Shown here one piece after another: positions 1 to 10,899 of a stretch of 34,129 nucleotides of DNA. Made by a program: the position numbers and the translations under genes. How positions within the stretch are numbered: the stretch's first letter is position 1; every line of letters begins with the position of its first letter. The notes beneath the pieces are model-generated. The model searched no databases. It was not told the DNA's origin and saw only the letters and a program-made list of their open reading frames with translations. The DNA comes from Bremia lactucae (lineage: Eukaryota; Oomycota; Peronosporomycetes; Peronosporales; Peronosporaceae): positions 1,202,455-1,236,583 of the forward strand of contig NC_090624.1 in the NCBI RefSeq assembly GCF_004359215.1, given 5' to 3'.

Positions 1-146
1 GCGACAAAGAAAGTTTTTCGACGCTCCGCAATCCAGTAGGGCTCTAAGTGACAAATCATTTGTCACTTTTAACGGTAAGGTGATGAGGGATACCTTATCA
101 CCAGGTGCAGAGACACATAATGATTGTGTGTCTGGAGCAACTTTGG
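1..146 (-). pseudogene. Start of pol: retropepsin-like protease, cut by window edge
   Basis: The minus strand of bases 1-60 encodes an aspartic-protease active-site motif (ALLDCGASKNF), the usual D-[ST/C]-G-A core of gypsy-type retropepsins. It lies directly downstream, in minus orientation, of the gag and zinc-knuckle remnant at 147-1322, which is the normal gag-to-protease order. The rest of pol lies outside the window. The same family is present on the plus strand at the right end (gag at 31280-32405), where the protease core is more decayed. The call rests on motif and gene order only. Confidence 0.6.
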
Positions 147-1322
147 TCAAGAGATTTGCAAATTCTCTTGAGGTTGCTGGATCAGTAGGGCGTTGCTCCC
201 CCACTGACCTCGACCGTTTTTTGGCGGTGCGCCTCGCTGTTGCGATTTCGCAACAACGTCGGACCTGCAACCGTTGCCCTTTTTAGCATACGGTCCATAA
301 CTACGTTCAGTACCTTTTGGTGCTGGGCGTGGGGCACTACACTCATGAGCGTAGTGTCCTAATTTTTGGCAGCGATGGCATATCTGCAATCGCTTATTGC
401 TCGAAAAGCGAGGTCTCTCGCTTTCGACGTAAGAGTGGTCCATGGGCTCTTAACCTCCTAGTTAGTGTCGTCTTGGAGGACGATACGATGACGAACTAGC
501 TTGAGCCTGTCTCAAGCTAGAGTCCTCCTGTTACGCAACGGATATTGCTTCTCAAGCGTATCCAGTTCCAAGCGGAACAGGTGGGTCTTTACGGGACCAT
601 CCGTAAGACCTTGTATGAACACCGTAATCAACGCGTGTTCATGGACTGGGTCATTCGTAATACAACTCGCTAAAAGTCGTATGTACTGGGCATATGCGTG
701 CACATCACGCTTGCCTTGCTTGAGTTTCAGAAGCTCTGATCGAGCTCTGAACCCAGCCCTAGGCGGTTCAAACGTCCGTTTGAGCCGGGCTTTAAAAGCC
801 TCTAGCGACCCAAAGACATATGAATCGTGCAATTTAGGCTTAATGCCCAAGTTCTGGCACGACCTGCAAATTTGATTGAGCGAATGCGACTTGCATTTGC
901 TCGTCAACGATATGACGTGCCCTTATGGCATCGTCCAACTCGACAAACCATCTCAAGAGGGAGCCTTCTTCGACTCCCCTATACTTAGAGATGTCAATCT
1001 TTAGAGTTTCGGGACGACGCGTATGCGTCATCCCAGGTACAGGGGTCTATACCTGTTGTGACCTCAACAATTTTGCCTGTTGAGAGCCTTGCTGATTCAG
1101 CAAGGCTACCTTCTCCTTCATCTCTTCAAGTTCATGCTGTATGAACTTGGCGATGGCTGAATGGAGGGCATCTCTTTCCAAACTGGACAGCGTGGCCAAG
1201 ATGGCATCGTTCCCTACGGTCGAACTCATTCGTTCGACCGCACTCCATTCTATGTCACTTAGAAAGGAGTAGCTTTCACGCGAAACGTGATGCGTATTCC
1301 CACTATCATCTAACATGTCCAT
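147..1322 (-). pseudogene. Ty3/gypsy gag, broken
   Basis: Decayed gag (capsid plus nucleocapsid) of an LTR retrotransposon, read from 1322 down. The N-terminal piece (1322-1047) contains an acidic helix-rich stretch. An in-frame TAG at 1047-1049 follows, and the same frame resumes through a retrotransposon-gag core (SLLRWFVELDDAIRARH, about 950). A frameshift near 850-905 moves the reading to the frame covering 907-512, with the capsid hallmark FKARLKRTFEPPRAGFRARS. A second shift near 440-545 leads to 443-147, which holds a CCHC zinc knuckle (CHRCQKLGHYAHEC) for RNA binding. At least one nonsense mutation and two frameshifts make it non-functional. A homologous, also broken, copy is on the plus strand at 31280-32405. 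Confidence 0.8.
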
Positions 1323-1542
1323 GTTAGATGAAGGAAATGTTGCATTCTGGAAGCACGTAAACGTATCTCATCAATGGAGCACACTAGTGTTTTTATAGCT
1401 CTATGCTCTGATTTGACCTTCGTCTCTGCTACTTATGCAGCATGGTCGATTCACAATTTCGTTAAATTTAGAAGGTGAGGGAGGCCTCAAGGGGCGACAA
1501 TACTAGAATATTTCAAGTTCGTCCAAGCATGTGGTCCTTGGA

Positions 1543-1562
1543 CGGACTACAAAGTGCTACCA
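1543..1562 (-). other. Primer-binding site candidate of the left gypsy element
   Basis: On the minus strand, two bases after the LTR end, the sequence starts TGGTAGCACTTTGTAGTCC. TGG is the complement of a tRNA CCA tail and a 2-nt spacer is normal for gypsy elements. The priming tRNA is not identified; it does not look like the initiator-Met type of site (TGGTATCAGAGC). Bases 1323-1542 are untranslated leader with no other recognisable feature. Confidence 0.55.
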
Positions 1563-1564
1563 GG

Positions 1565-2019
1565 TGTAACGGGGCACTATGACTTGTACTGCTTCAGAAC
1601 AAGTCCACTTCGCACTGCTTCAGTTGCGAGTGGTGCATTACGTTATTTCACGTACAAGTACGTGCAGAGGAAGACTTTTCTTTAAGACAACTAGCTTAAG
1701 AGGGTTAAATGAAAACTGTATTAATATAATTAAGTATCTCTTCTTTCTATCTGTTAATGCTAACTTAATTATAACTAATACTAAACATGCAATCAAAATC
1801 TTATCTAATCTTATCTGTCTCTCTCGTTTGTTTACATCTACAGCTGATTAGTCTGCGGGATAAATAGATATAATGGCCTATACCTATTTAGTAATTGACC
1901 ATCCCCTTAAGTACCAAATGTACTTAATGGGGACTGTGTAACATTAGGGCAACTCTAGCCCGTTACATTAATCAACAACCTTTAAGTGTTAATTTCATGT
2001 AACGATACACCCCGTTACA
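1565..2019 (-). repeat. LTR-B, 5' LTR of the left gypsy element, mosaic
   Basis: 455-bp LTR with the family ends TGTAACGGGG and CCCCGTTACA, in reverse orientation compared with the solo copies at 12956-13411 and 13702-14151. It aligns to them over most of its length, including the segment around GCAGAGGAAGAC and the AT-rich middle. Placed directly upstream of the minus-strand primer site and gag, it is the 5' LTR of that element. Its hairpin-bearing part is replaced by a 77-bp patch of LTR-A type (1891-1967). No flanking duplication can be tested because the 3' LTR is outside the window. Confidence 0.75.
1891..1967 (-). repeat. LTR-A-derived patch inside LTR-B
   Basis: This stretch (TAATTGACCATCCCCTTAAG to CCCGTTACA) matches the terminal about 80 bp of LTR-A copies, for example 14291-14368, but not the solo LTR-B copies. 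On both sides the sequence returns to LTR-B (ending CATGTAACGATACACCCCGTTACA-like at 2019). It replaces the segment that in other LTR-B copies contains the long hairpin. Confidence 0.65.
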
Positions 2020-2046
2020 GATGTTGCTGATTGTAGCCTGGGTGAT

Positions 2047-2253
2047 TCAATAAGGGAGATTGAACCGCTCCTTTGCCCGAGAAGCCAACATGGTCTGGCT
2101 CATCTTTTGGTCTGCTGCTTTCTTTCGGCAGAATTCACATCTCTGATTGTTAAGACGGACCTGAGACATTACAAATTTTAATATTTTGATTATTCTAAAC
2201 AAGTTAGTTAAATGTTCGTGTAAAATTCCTGTTACAGTACTTATTGCTCGCAA
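2047..2253 (-). other. Short ORF with a CxxC motif, doubtful
   Basis: A 68-codon minus-strand frame between the left LTR and the kinase gene. Its second half is hydrophilic and basic with CEFCRKKAADQKMSQ, and looks more protein-like than most chance frames here. No family is recognised and no homologous copy exists in the window. It could be the end of a cellular gene truncated by the LTR insertion at 2019, or chance. Confidence 0.2.
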
Positions 2254-2266
2254 TGTTTCAATTTTG
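2246..2266 (+). promoter_or_regulatory. Possible oomycete initiator (Inr/FPR-like)
   Basis: About 85 bp upstream of the kinase ATG, GCTCGCAATGTTTCAATTTT resembles the oomycete core promoter consensus (GCTCATTYYNCAWTTT), although the spacing is looser than the consensus. No TATA box is evident, as is common in oomycetes. Weak match; position relative to the gene is the main support. Confidence 0.3.
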
Positions 2267-2349
2267 TGCGATAAGTTGAAGTTGTAGTGAATTTAATTAT
2301 GCCTCTTACATAGAAATCCATCAAGTTTAGCGCGGGGCGAAAGGTTGCT

Positions 2350-4383
2350 ATGTCTGAGAATATGCTCATGAAAGCGGACGAGGAGTTATTGCAGAAGTAC
2401 AGCGCTGCGCCTCGTTGTCATCGCTCTTTGGGAACATTACTTCAAGTCTCAAGTACTGAGCTTAATCGCAGTGCAAGTGGGCGGAATTTGCGGTCAAAAC
2501 ATCTTCCGTCGAGTGCTTACCCGTTGACACCGAGCGCACCAACACCTCGAGCACCTCCACTTGATAGCAAACAGCGTCTATGCATAGCTGATAGCACTAA
2601 GAATGGACCAGTCAGTGAAAACAATTGTACGTTTCAGCGCCGCAGCAGCTTTTCGATTTCTGCTCATGTGTTAAAAGATCTTAAAAGAGTGAGGTCATCG
2701 ACGGACCCAAAAATAAAAGTAAAGGAAATTTGCGAGCAACGTGAACGAGGCACTGATGATGAGCAAGAGCAAAAAGAAACTGGCAGCGAGGGTGACGACG
2801 TTCGACTGGATAAAGAATTTCCAATTAAAAACAACTCAATCCCACTATTTGGTCTGTGGACAAAAGCAGTCAAGAATCAACGCTTGCCTGATGCCATTAT
2901 ATTGTCAGACGCTGGTACAGAGAAGTTAGAGCCGTCAATTGATCGCTTCTCATCTGCATCGTCATCTGACACGATCGATTACATTGACGCTAAACGTGGC
3001 TTTTGCTCTAGCCGCACAACTTATATCCCGTCGCCTAGTGAAATGGTTTCGCGATTGCATGTGACTCATCCCCACCTCGCAGCTCTACCGGTGCTAAATA
3101 GGCCGAAGATTATGTCCTTAACAAGGTCAACGTCACCACGCATTGGACGGTCTGACTTTTCCTCGTTACAAGAAAACCTCCTTCGACGCAATGCATCGCC
3201 ACACAAGGACAATTACCTTAGTACAACAAAAGCTGAGACAAAAATGGCAATCGAAGCGAGCAACCCAATTACACTATGGAAACGAGGCGAACTCATCGGT
3301 GAGGGCACTTTTGGAAAGGTGAGCAATGTAGTGTACCACATTCGGATGCAAAACCTAACAATTTGACAGGTTTTTAAAGGTTTGAATATCGCCACAGGCG
3401 AACTTTTTGCTATCAAAGAGATTGAAATTCGTTCCAGCCCCAATATCGACCAGGTTGCGCAGATGCAGAAGCTTAATGAGGAGATTTCGCTTATGAATAA
3501 TCTCAGCCACAAGCATATTGTTCGGTCTGTGTGAGCCTGTCCCTATGCAGTTTATTAAATGATGCATCTAACCGTATTTGTCTAGCTACATGGGAAGCCA
3601 CCGTTCTGCCAATCACTTTTGCATTAATATGGAGTACGTTCCTGGCGGGTCAATTGCCAGGTGCGCGACATTAAGTGCTTCGGCACAACGGTTTTGTATC
3701 AATTGATTAACATTGAGTTCGAGATGTATAGCATGCTTAATCAATTTGACGCATTTAATGAAGATCTTATTCGAATATTTACTCGACAAATCGTACACGG
3801 TGTTGTCTATCTGCATGAAATGGGCATCATTCATCGGGATATTAAAGGTATGGCTGGAAACGTCTATATGCCGCAGGACTAATATCTTACGCTATCTTTT
3901 CACATTAGGTGCAAATGTACTGGTAAATGAACAGGGAGTATCCAAGCTCGCAGATTTTGGCTGCTCCAAGCAAATTCCAGCGATATTGACCACAAGTTTA
4001 GAGGAATCCTTACGTTCCATTCGTGGATCTATTCCATGGATGGCACCAGAGGTCGTCAAACAGACTGGTCATGGGTACAAGGCAGATATTTGGAGTATAG
4101 GAGCCACCGTTATTGAAATGGCTACTGCCAAGCATCCTTGGCCACATTGTCATAATGGCTTAGCAGCCATGTATACAATTGCAATGGCAACTGCGCCACC
4201 TCCGCTGCCAGACCATTTGTCGCTTGAAGCAAAGTCATTTCTTCAACGCTGTCTCTGCGTTGATCCAAATGGTAGGCTTACTGTAGCTTTTTAACTTTTG
4301 GCTGCTGATATATTTTTTGTTTACCAGAGCGAGCAACTGCAGTTGAGTTAGCTGAGCATGCGTTTTTGGCTGAACCGAGGTAA
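2350..4383 (+). CDS. MAP3K/STE11-like serine/threonine protein kinase (six exons)
   Basis: Likely mitogen-activated protein kinase kinase kinase. Proposed exons: 2350-3318, 3370-3524, 3586-3660, 3732-3847, 3909-4271, 4328-4383. All five introns are GT-AG, 51-73 bp, and the sum gives 577 aa in one frame. The first 300 residues are Ser/Thr-rich and probably disordered; the kinase domain follows at the C-terminus. Visible motifs are the glycine loop GEGTFGKV (split by intron 1 before V), lysine in FAIKEIE (about 339), catalytic loop HRDIKGANVLV (about 434-444), DFG at 454-456, and [11 protein letters not shown] with the STE-typical activation segment. The motifs [10 protein letters not shown] and HIVRYMG also fit plant NPK1/ANP-type MAP3Ks. 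Intron 2 has a second in-frame donor at 3531 (GTGAGC), which would add two residues. The 3' end converges on the ferlin gene. All catalytic residues are present, so the gene looks functional; the precise MAP3K subfamily is inferred. Confidence 0.88.
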
Positions 4384-4570
4384 ATGTAATAGCTCACATA
4401 GGCTATTTTTTAATCTATGATTTATACAAAAACACGGGGCACGCAACGTTGCAAGAGTTGTTCGTGGAGTTGTAAATATATCGTAAAGCGTATATTTTCT
4501 CGAGCACCCCTAATTAAATGTAGCAAGAAAAAGAATACGTTGATTGTGCAGTCTACCATACATCACGTAT

Positions 4571-7500
4571 TTAGCGCAGCGCTCGGTGGGCCTTCGTTTT
4601 ATGATTACAACTTTTTGACGTGCTGTCTGCAACGCGGAGAATGGCACGACGGCAACGATACAGAAGGTAGACCGGAATCCCCATAAGCAAGCCAAGAGAA
4701 AAGAAGAAGCAAATTAAACCAAACGGGTTTGGCACCAGCTCGAAGAGCGTCAGAAGCACGTTAATAAGCGGCCCTATCATTAGCACGAGCAGCACAAAAA
4801 CTGAACAGAGGAAGAACGAGGCAAAGGATTGAAAGTACTTTGGCCCCATCAGCGCCTTCAGTACGTTGCATGGATTCCACATTGCCGACAGATGCAGACG
4901 GTCAGCAGGCTCCGGCAGAAAGGGAAAGTTGTTCGGCTCTCCACGGCCTAATCCAGCGGCTCGCACGTCTGCTTGATGCTTGGGAATTATCTCCACTGAC
5001 ACGAGCAGCTCGCCTGCGTGGGCTCGTTCTCCCGTGCGAGAATCGCGCGTTGTCATTGTGAGCCAACTGGCATCTTCGGGGTCATCTCCCATGCCCAGAC
5101 GATGCATAAACGACTTGACAAGCGATTGAGCATTCTCCATTTCAGCGTCAGCATATTTACTTGCAGCTTCTGCCTCATCATAGTTGCTAACCTCTTTAGT
5201 AGAAAGTAGCGGCTTCTTATCGCTTTCAAATTCTTCAATCGAGAGAACAACTTCACCTGGATGAGGTGATGGTGATCTCGCGCGAGCTGCATACCGTGCA
5301 TCTTCCGTTGCGGAATATTCTGGGCGATGCGAAGACTCGCCGCGACGTATATCATTGAGCCCGCGTATGCGGATAGGTTTTGGCTTAGCAAATACATTGA
5401 CCACTTGTCTTGTCTTGGAAGCCAATTTAAGAAACGAAGTTAAATCCACGACTGCATCTGCAAGACAATCATCGTAAATGGCGTCACGGTCCCACATCTG
5501 GAAGTGAAGATGACCACGATCAGATTCCTTTTCCGGATTAATTGGCAATTCGATATTAAATTTCATGCGCCAATTGAAAGACGCACGGCCGTACTTTGCC
5601 CGCCAGTGCGTATCGGTTGTCTGCGATATATCATCACGATTCTGAAGCCAACATTTCACGAACAAGTCGCTCAGATCGGTAAAGTCTCCTGGTGCGACAT
5701 TTTTGGCTCTGTATACGATGACTCTCACTTCAAACATATGCGGGGGAGGTAATGAGATATTCAGCGGTCTCATGACGTTCATTTCTGCTCTTGTCAAAAT
5801 GTCGACCCACAATCGAAGACAACCTTGAGGACGCGTACTCGAAGGGGCAAACAATGAACGAACTTCAACAGGCTTCCGGCGCTCAGAGCTTCCAGGTGAG
5901 AGACCCAGCTCTTGCCACTTCGCATTAAACCATCGATCCTCCAAATCGATTGTAGTGGCACCAACAAAGTCATCGCCACCAACAATATTTTGAATTGCGG
6001 AGCTAAGCGCCCTAATAAGTCCATTAGGTAGCGTCGGAATTGCAAATGTGTCATAGTCCAGCACTTCGAGCTTCAGCTCCGATGCGCCGGGTAAAAATGT
6101 CTTGAACTCATACATTTTATGGAATTTTGGGGTCAGAGTCTCGGACTGATAATTGTCGCGGTCATTATAGATTTGCTCATGATGTTGGCCGTCTCCGAGA
6201 CTCACGCGAAGGTAAGGGTCAGATTTGTTGTTGGCATCCGTGGGGTGTAGATTTAGTGCATCAAGCACATAAACGCGAATAAGGTACGGTTGAGGGTTAA
6301 GAAATTGTTTTAAGTCAAAAAGTGGTGGATCATCACGAAATTTGAGGATACGCACGGTGCCCTTGAATTTTCCAATCGAGCGGTAAGTGCCTGCTGTTCT
6401 TTCACAGAACCCTTGCTCATCGCGTGATGCCCGTGCAGCACGAAAAAGAGCAAATGTCTCGAACGGAGACTTCAGCATATTTTCTAGCTCTCCACTTACA
6501 GTCTCACGCTGCTGCATGTAGTGCGGCAATTCGTCTTCCTCGTCGTCTTGATAGCCGAAACTATTGGAGGAGCAATATTCTGTAGCGCCCACTTGGATAC
6601 TCTTATTATCTGTCAAATTACTGAATGATTTTGCTTTCAGTACAGCAGCGGGAACTGTTCCTGGAAACGTTGACAGATCGTCACCGTAATCAACATACGG
6701 ATTATTTCCACGGCTACTACTGTTGCTGCACTCATCGATGTGTAATGGATTCGATATTCCGTTTGAGAATGTCATCTTTTTGTTCAAGTCTACCGAGCAA
6801 ACACCAATCACCGGTTTGTAAAACCCACCTAGCAATTGGTCATATAACGTTATATTGAGTCTTGGTGCAAATAATGAATCAAGTGGCATCTCGACAGGAA
6901 TTACAATCCGCTGCAAGAAATTTGGGTTGCGACTGCCAGGTTTTGATGAGGGATTTGTGAATTTCGGTTGGTTCGTTTTTGTGATTTCCCCCACCTCAAA
7001 TTTGGCAAATGGAGTATTTATTGGCATGAAGCCTATTGGTTGTAGTCCACGGCAACCCAAACACATGATTTCGATAAAAGCTTTCTCTGCAGGGGGGCGA
7101 ATGGACTCTGGAGGCTCTAAAATAACGCCAGGTGTGTCTTTTTTAATCAGATCGAACGACAACAGCAACTCGCCTTGAGTGTCACCAACCTTGATGCAGC
7201 TCAGTGGGTACCACTTCGGACGAGGCGCTGAGTATTCTCCATTAGCGCGAATTTTGGTATACTCTGTTGATGACATTCTTGGAAAGTCGGTTAAACTAAA
7301 GTTGATGCCACCAATGTAGTCATCAGCATCGTATCGATCCCAATCGTATACTTGCAGCGACACCTTTGGTAAAAATTGCTCGTTTTGAGGCAGCTCGATA
7401 TCAAGTACAACTGTTTCGTAAAAGGATGGGTCTCGCGTCGACATTCGCGTGCTGACCTGGCCTTCTGACCCGACACAAGCCACTTTTACATACGGATCAA

Positions 7501-10500
7501 GGAGACCGTCGTAGTCGGTAGACGGCAAGCATCTTCCCTGAAAGATGTGGACAAAGAGAACATACTTTGTGTACGGCACAGTCGTGCTCGCATGCTGCCG
7601 CCACTGCTGCGCAATCTCCTCTTCTCTGTAGCCGTTTTGCTCTGCATCGTCAATACGTAGATTCATAAGTACATTACCTGTAAAATTGTGGTCCTTTAGC
7701 TCATCTACCACCTTATCTTTTTGAAGAACAACCCACTGAGGAGGCTTGATGGATTTAAGCTCCTCGGAGAAAAAATCTTGGGCTTTAAATCGAGCAAAAC
7801 ATATACAGCGCGCCTCGTTCATTGTCTTACGCACGAGATGGACAAAAATGTCGGGAATTTGGTCAAGATCTGCAGGAAGCTCCGCGTTAATGATATCAAT
7901 ATACTGATTAAAGTGGCAAATTCCAGACACATTTTGGACCCGAGAGCTTTCCACAACATGACGACCCACTGAGATCTTTAATGACATTCGCGTGTTACGG
8001 TTCCAGCTTGTTTTACTCGTAAAGACAGGAATTTCAGTTCCATAGAACAGTGCGGCACGCAACGTGTACCGCTTCATTTTAGGCGAGACGACCACGTTTA
8101 GTATATTTTTCACGTGCGCTTCGTCATTGATCGATTGAAGATTTTTTTCAACGCGCAAAGATAACAAGAGTCGCCCACGATACGAGCTGGCATGTGTGGG
8201 ATAATTTTGCATTTGTTGAAGTGGAATGGACTTGGTATCATACCCAACTGGAGGGCCGTATAAGTTTGCCCAAATGTGTTTGAATTGGTTGGGATAGCGG
8301 TGCACTTGCTTGAATGAGAATGGCTGTACAATGTTGGCAACTAGCTGATCAGCAGTCATGTCCCAATCCCATACGGAGATAAAAATATTGTCACTCATGG
8401 TTGGCAAAAGAACTGGAAACCACAGCTCCTGATTAAATAGCACTGCCAGATCGTTACTTCCTTTTGTAGTCACCTTTTTCGTTTCTAGAACGTCTTGGCC
8501 CGAGAAGTAAGCACGTACGTATCCGTCAATACCGCCATGCATGACCAAGCTATAATCCATGTCGGGCAGTTCTTCAGCTCGATAAACTGTAACTACTAAG
8601 TAGTAATGCTCTTGGGTCACACGTGGGGGAACGAGAACCATCGAGTTAATATCTGCCTTTGTCTTCACCAATAGCTCATTTGGATCATTGTCTTCTGCAG
8701 AATCATATAGTTTCGATTGGTCACCAGGCCCTAAAACCACTAGAGATAGCCTGATAGTAACGCGAATAAGTGAGTGATACCTAAGTCAGCCCATAAGAAT
8801 TCACTTACAGCACGTAGCCTTGAATTGTGTCACTATTAGTTGCTCCACTACCGACTAATGCCACCCATTTGCGCTTCATTTCATGATCTGGTTGGAAATA
8901 CACGTATGGTATGTCGACACCAAAAACCCCAATGATATCGTCAGATGATCGAAATGCAGCCATCCGGTTCGCCGATGAGCCAGGTCCATCGGCGTCAAAT
9001 ACGGAGATTTCAATGTTTCCTTGCTGTGCTCTATCTTTGTCTAACTCCTTAAAGTCAAAATATAGATACTCGTCAAACACACACGACAGCTGTTTTTGTT
9101 TCACGACAGTACTTTGACGCTGTCCTAAACACTCAACTGACACCACTGGATCGCAAAGACCATTCGCGTCCATTGGCTGCAAATCGCGCACTTCAATGAT
9201 ATGCACTCGAACTTGGTAGTCACCAGACAGAAAGTGGACATTTGACAGCTCCATGAGCATCTTTTGTCGCTCTTCCTCTCGCTGCTTCCTTTGAGATACA
9301 GCTTCTTTTTTCTTTACCTCAACATTATCTTCATCTTCATCGCCATGGTTTGCTTCATCACCATGGCTGCCAATATTATCTTTTCCTTCATCGACCCCAA
9401 CAGAGTATCCCAAATGAGACACGCTATGACCACTTGGAACTTTAGTGATATTGTCAATTTCTCCTTGCGCTAAGCTACAGATGTCTTGAGCAATGTACTG
9501 CATATCAATTGCCAGACACAATTTGCCATTTTGATTATTCATTTTGCAGTCTGAGCTCATGTCACTCGAATCATTTTTATCTTTTGATTCTAGCTGCTGC
9601 TCTAATGCCAGCCAAAACGTCTGCTTTGTTCCTTGATACTGCTTCTTGTACTCATCTAAATCAATAACACATCGCCCCATAAAATCACTCGTGAGCAAAT
9701 TACTGTCTTCTACTATTAACTCCAGCTGCTGCTTTTCCCCTGGAACAATTTTAAAGTAAAACTGCTGTCGCCACGATGGATGCAGCGTTTGCTGCTGTGT
9801 TTTCGTTCGCTGAGATGAATTCTTGGTGCAATTAATGCGCACGTACGGATCGCTTGTAGCCTCGATGCCTGAGCCATCACACGCAGGCAAGTCCATAGCT
9901 TCTAAAATTGTCACTACATACAAATTTGATGATTCTGTTGACTTTAATGTATTAGACGCGGCCAAATCTATTAGATGATTCGCTGATACATTTCCTGCCA
10001 CACTCTTTTCTTCTTTTGAAGCAGGTAGAATGCTGTTTCTTTCTGGGGAAAATGGAGCCGCCACCTTCAGAGGGGATGCTAGCTTTAGTTTTGGCGTTTC
10101 CTTCGTTACTTGTTGTGGTGGAGCAACAAACTTAGGCTCATATCTTGCTGACACGGTCAACTCACCACAGCTCTACACAGCAACAATGTAGGGTCAGTCA
10201 GTGCACGTATTGCAGTGTAACATTGTCTTTATACCTTCCCCGCGGCATCTACCAAAGTCATCTTGTGTGTTGACTATAGCCACACAAACATCCATTCATT
10301 AATGTTCTAATACTACGTGTATGAATTCTCTTTCAATGTTGTTAACCTGCGCATCAGACACCAGTGTATCAATAGGCAACGATACGCCACCAAAGAACAC
10401 GTCTCCCCCCCGCTCGTTGAGTCCGTAAACCTTAAAAGCTACAGTGTTGCCCAGTGGTTTTTTTACGCCAAAAGTAAAGTTCTGCATCCATTCTGGACTC

Positions 10501-10717
10501 GTTGTATTGGCCTTGGCGGCAGTGCGCAGCACAACTTCTCCACACTGTGCTTGGCAGTCTGTTTATAAACTCGATAAATAAGGATTTCGCTTCAAACACG
10601 CAAGTTTTACGCATGCGTACACAGGCCAACAGTGCTGCTGCCTTCCATTCGCATCTCTCCAACATTTGCGGCACTGATTACAGTGAGTGAAACGCGCGGA
10701 GTCTCCACGTCTGTCAT
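4571..10717 (-). CDS. Ferlin-like multi-C2 membrane protein (five exons)
   Basis: Large tail-anchored C2 protein of the ferlin family, expected to act in calcium-dependent membrane fusion or repair. Proposed exons on the minus strand: 10717-10621, 10558-10317, 10261-10235, 10172-8809, 8750-4571. Introns are GT-AG, 55-62 bp, and the total is 1,969 codons plus stop, within the usual ferlin size. The start at 10717 is the first ATG after an in-frame stop. C2-like units lie near residues 5-115, 205-300, 440-550, 626-730, 802-920, 972-1080, 1133-1232, 1398-1525 and 1583-1700; several keep Asp calcium loops (DGLLDPYVKV, NNKSDPYLRV). The joint VLLSLVVLGPGDQ across intron 4 matches the ferlin segment after the third C2. 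The C-terminus has two hydrophobic segments, about 1885-1913 and 1918-1941, then a basic tail. The intron 1 boundaries are the least certain. Confidence 0.87.
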
Positions 10718-10899
10718 CTTCACGGAGCTTTTCAAGAAAATTTCGAGTGCAGGAAGATCGCTTTTTGCCAACAAATCCCCCAATTGGATCGCGACATAAG
10801 AGAATGTTCGAATAAGTTAGTTACTACATTCGATAAATTATAAATAAGTGCAAACTAACGTGTGTTAACCACGCCGCAAGAACTTCAATATTTGGCTTT
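10718..10899. promoter_or_regulatory. Bidirectional promoter gap between ferlin and AIF-like gene
   Basis: Only 182 bp separate the divergent start codons, so the gap must hold both 5' UTRs and both core promoters unless transcripts overlap. An AT-rich stretch at about 10815-10850 (ATTCGATAAATTATAAATAAG) lies midway. I see no clear Inr/FPR consensus or TATA box. Confidence 0.5.

Noticed and set aside
1579..1851. 90-codon plus-strand ORF
   Set aside because: Entirely within an LTR and not kept in the other LTR-B copies.
8805..8808. Ferlin considered as two separate genes (8805-10160 and 4571-8740)
   Set aside because: A 58-bp GT-AG intron at 8751-8808 joins them in frame and the joint (VLLSLVVLGPGDQ) is a continuous ferlin motif.
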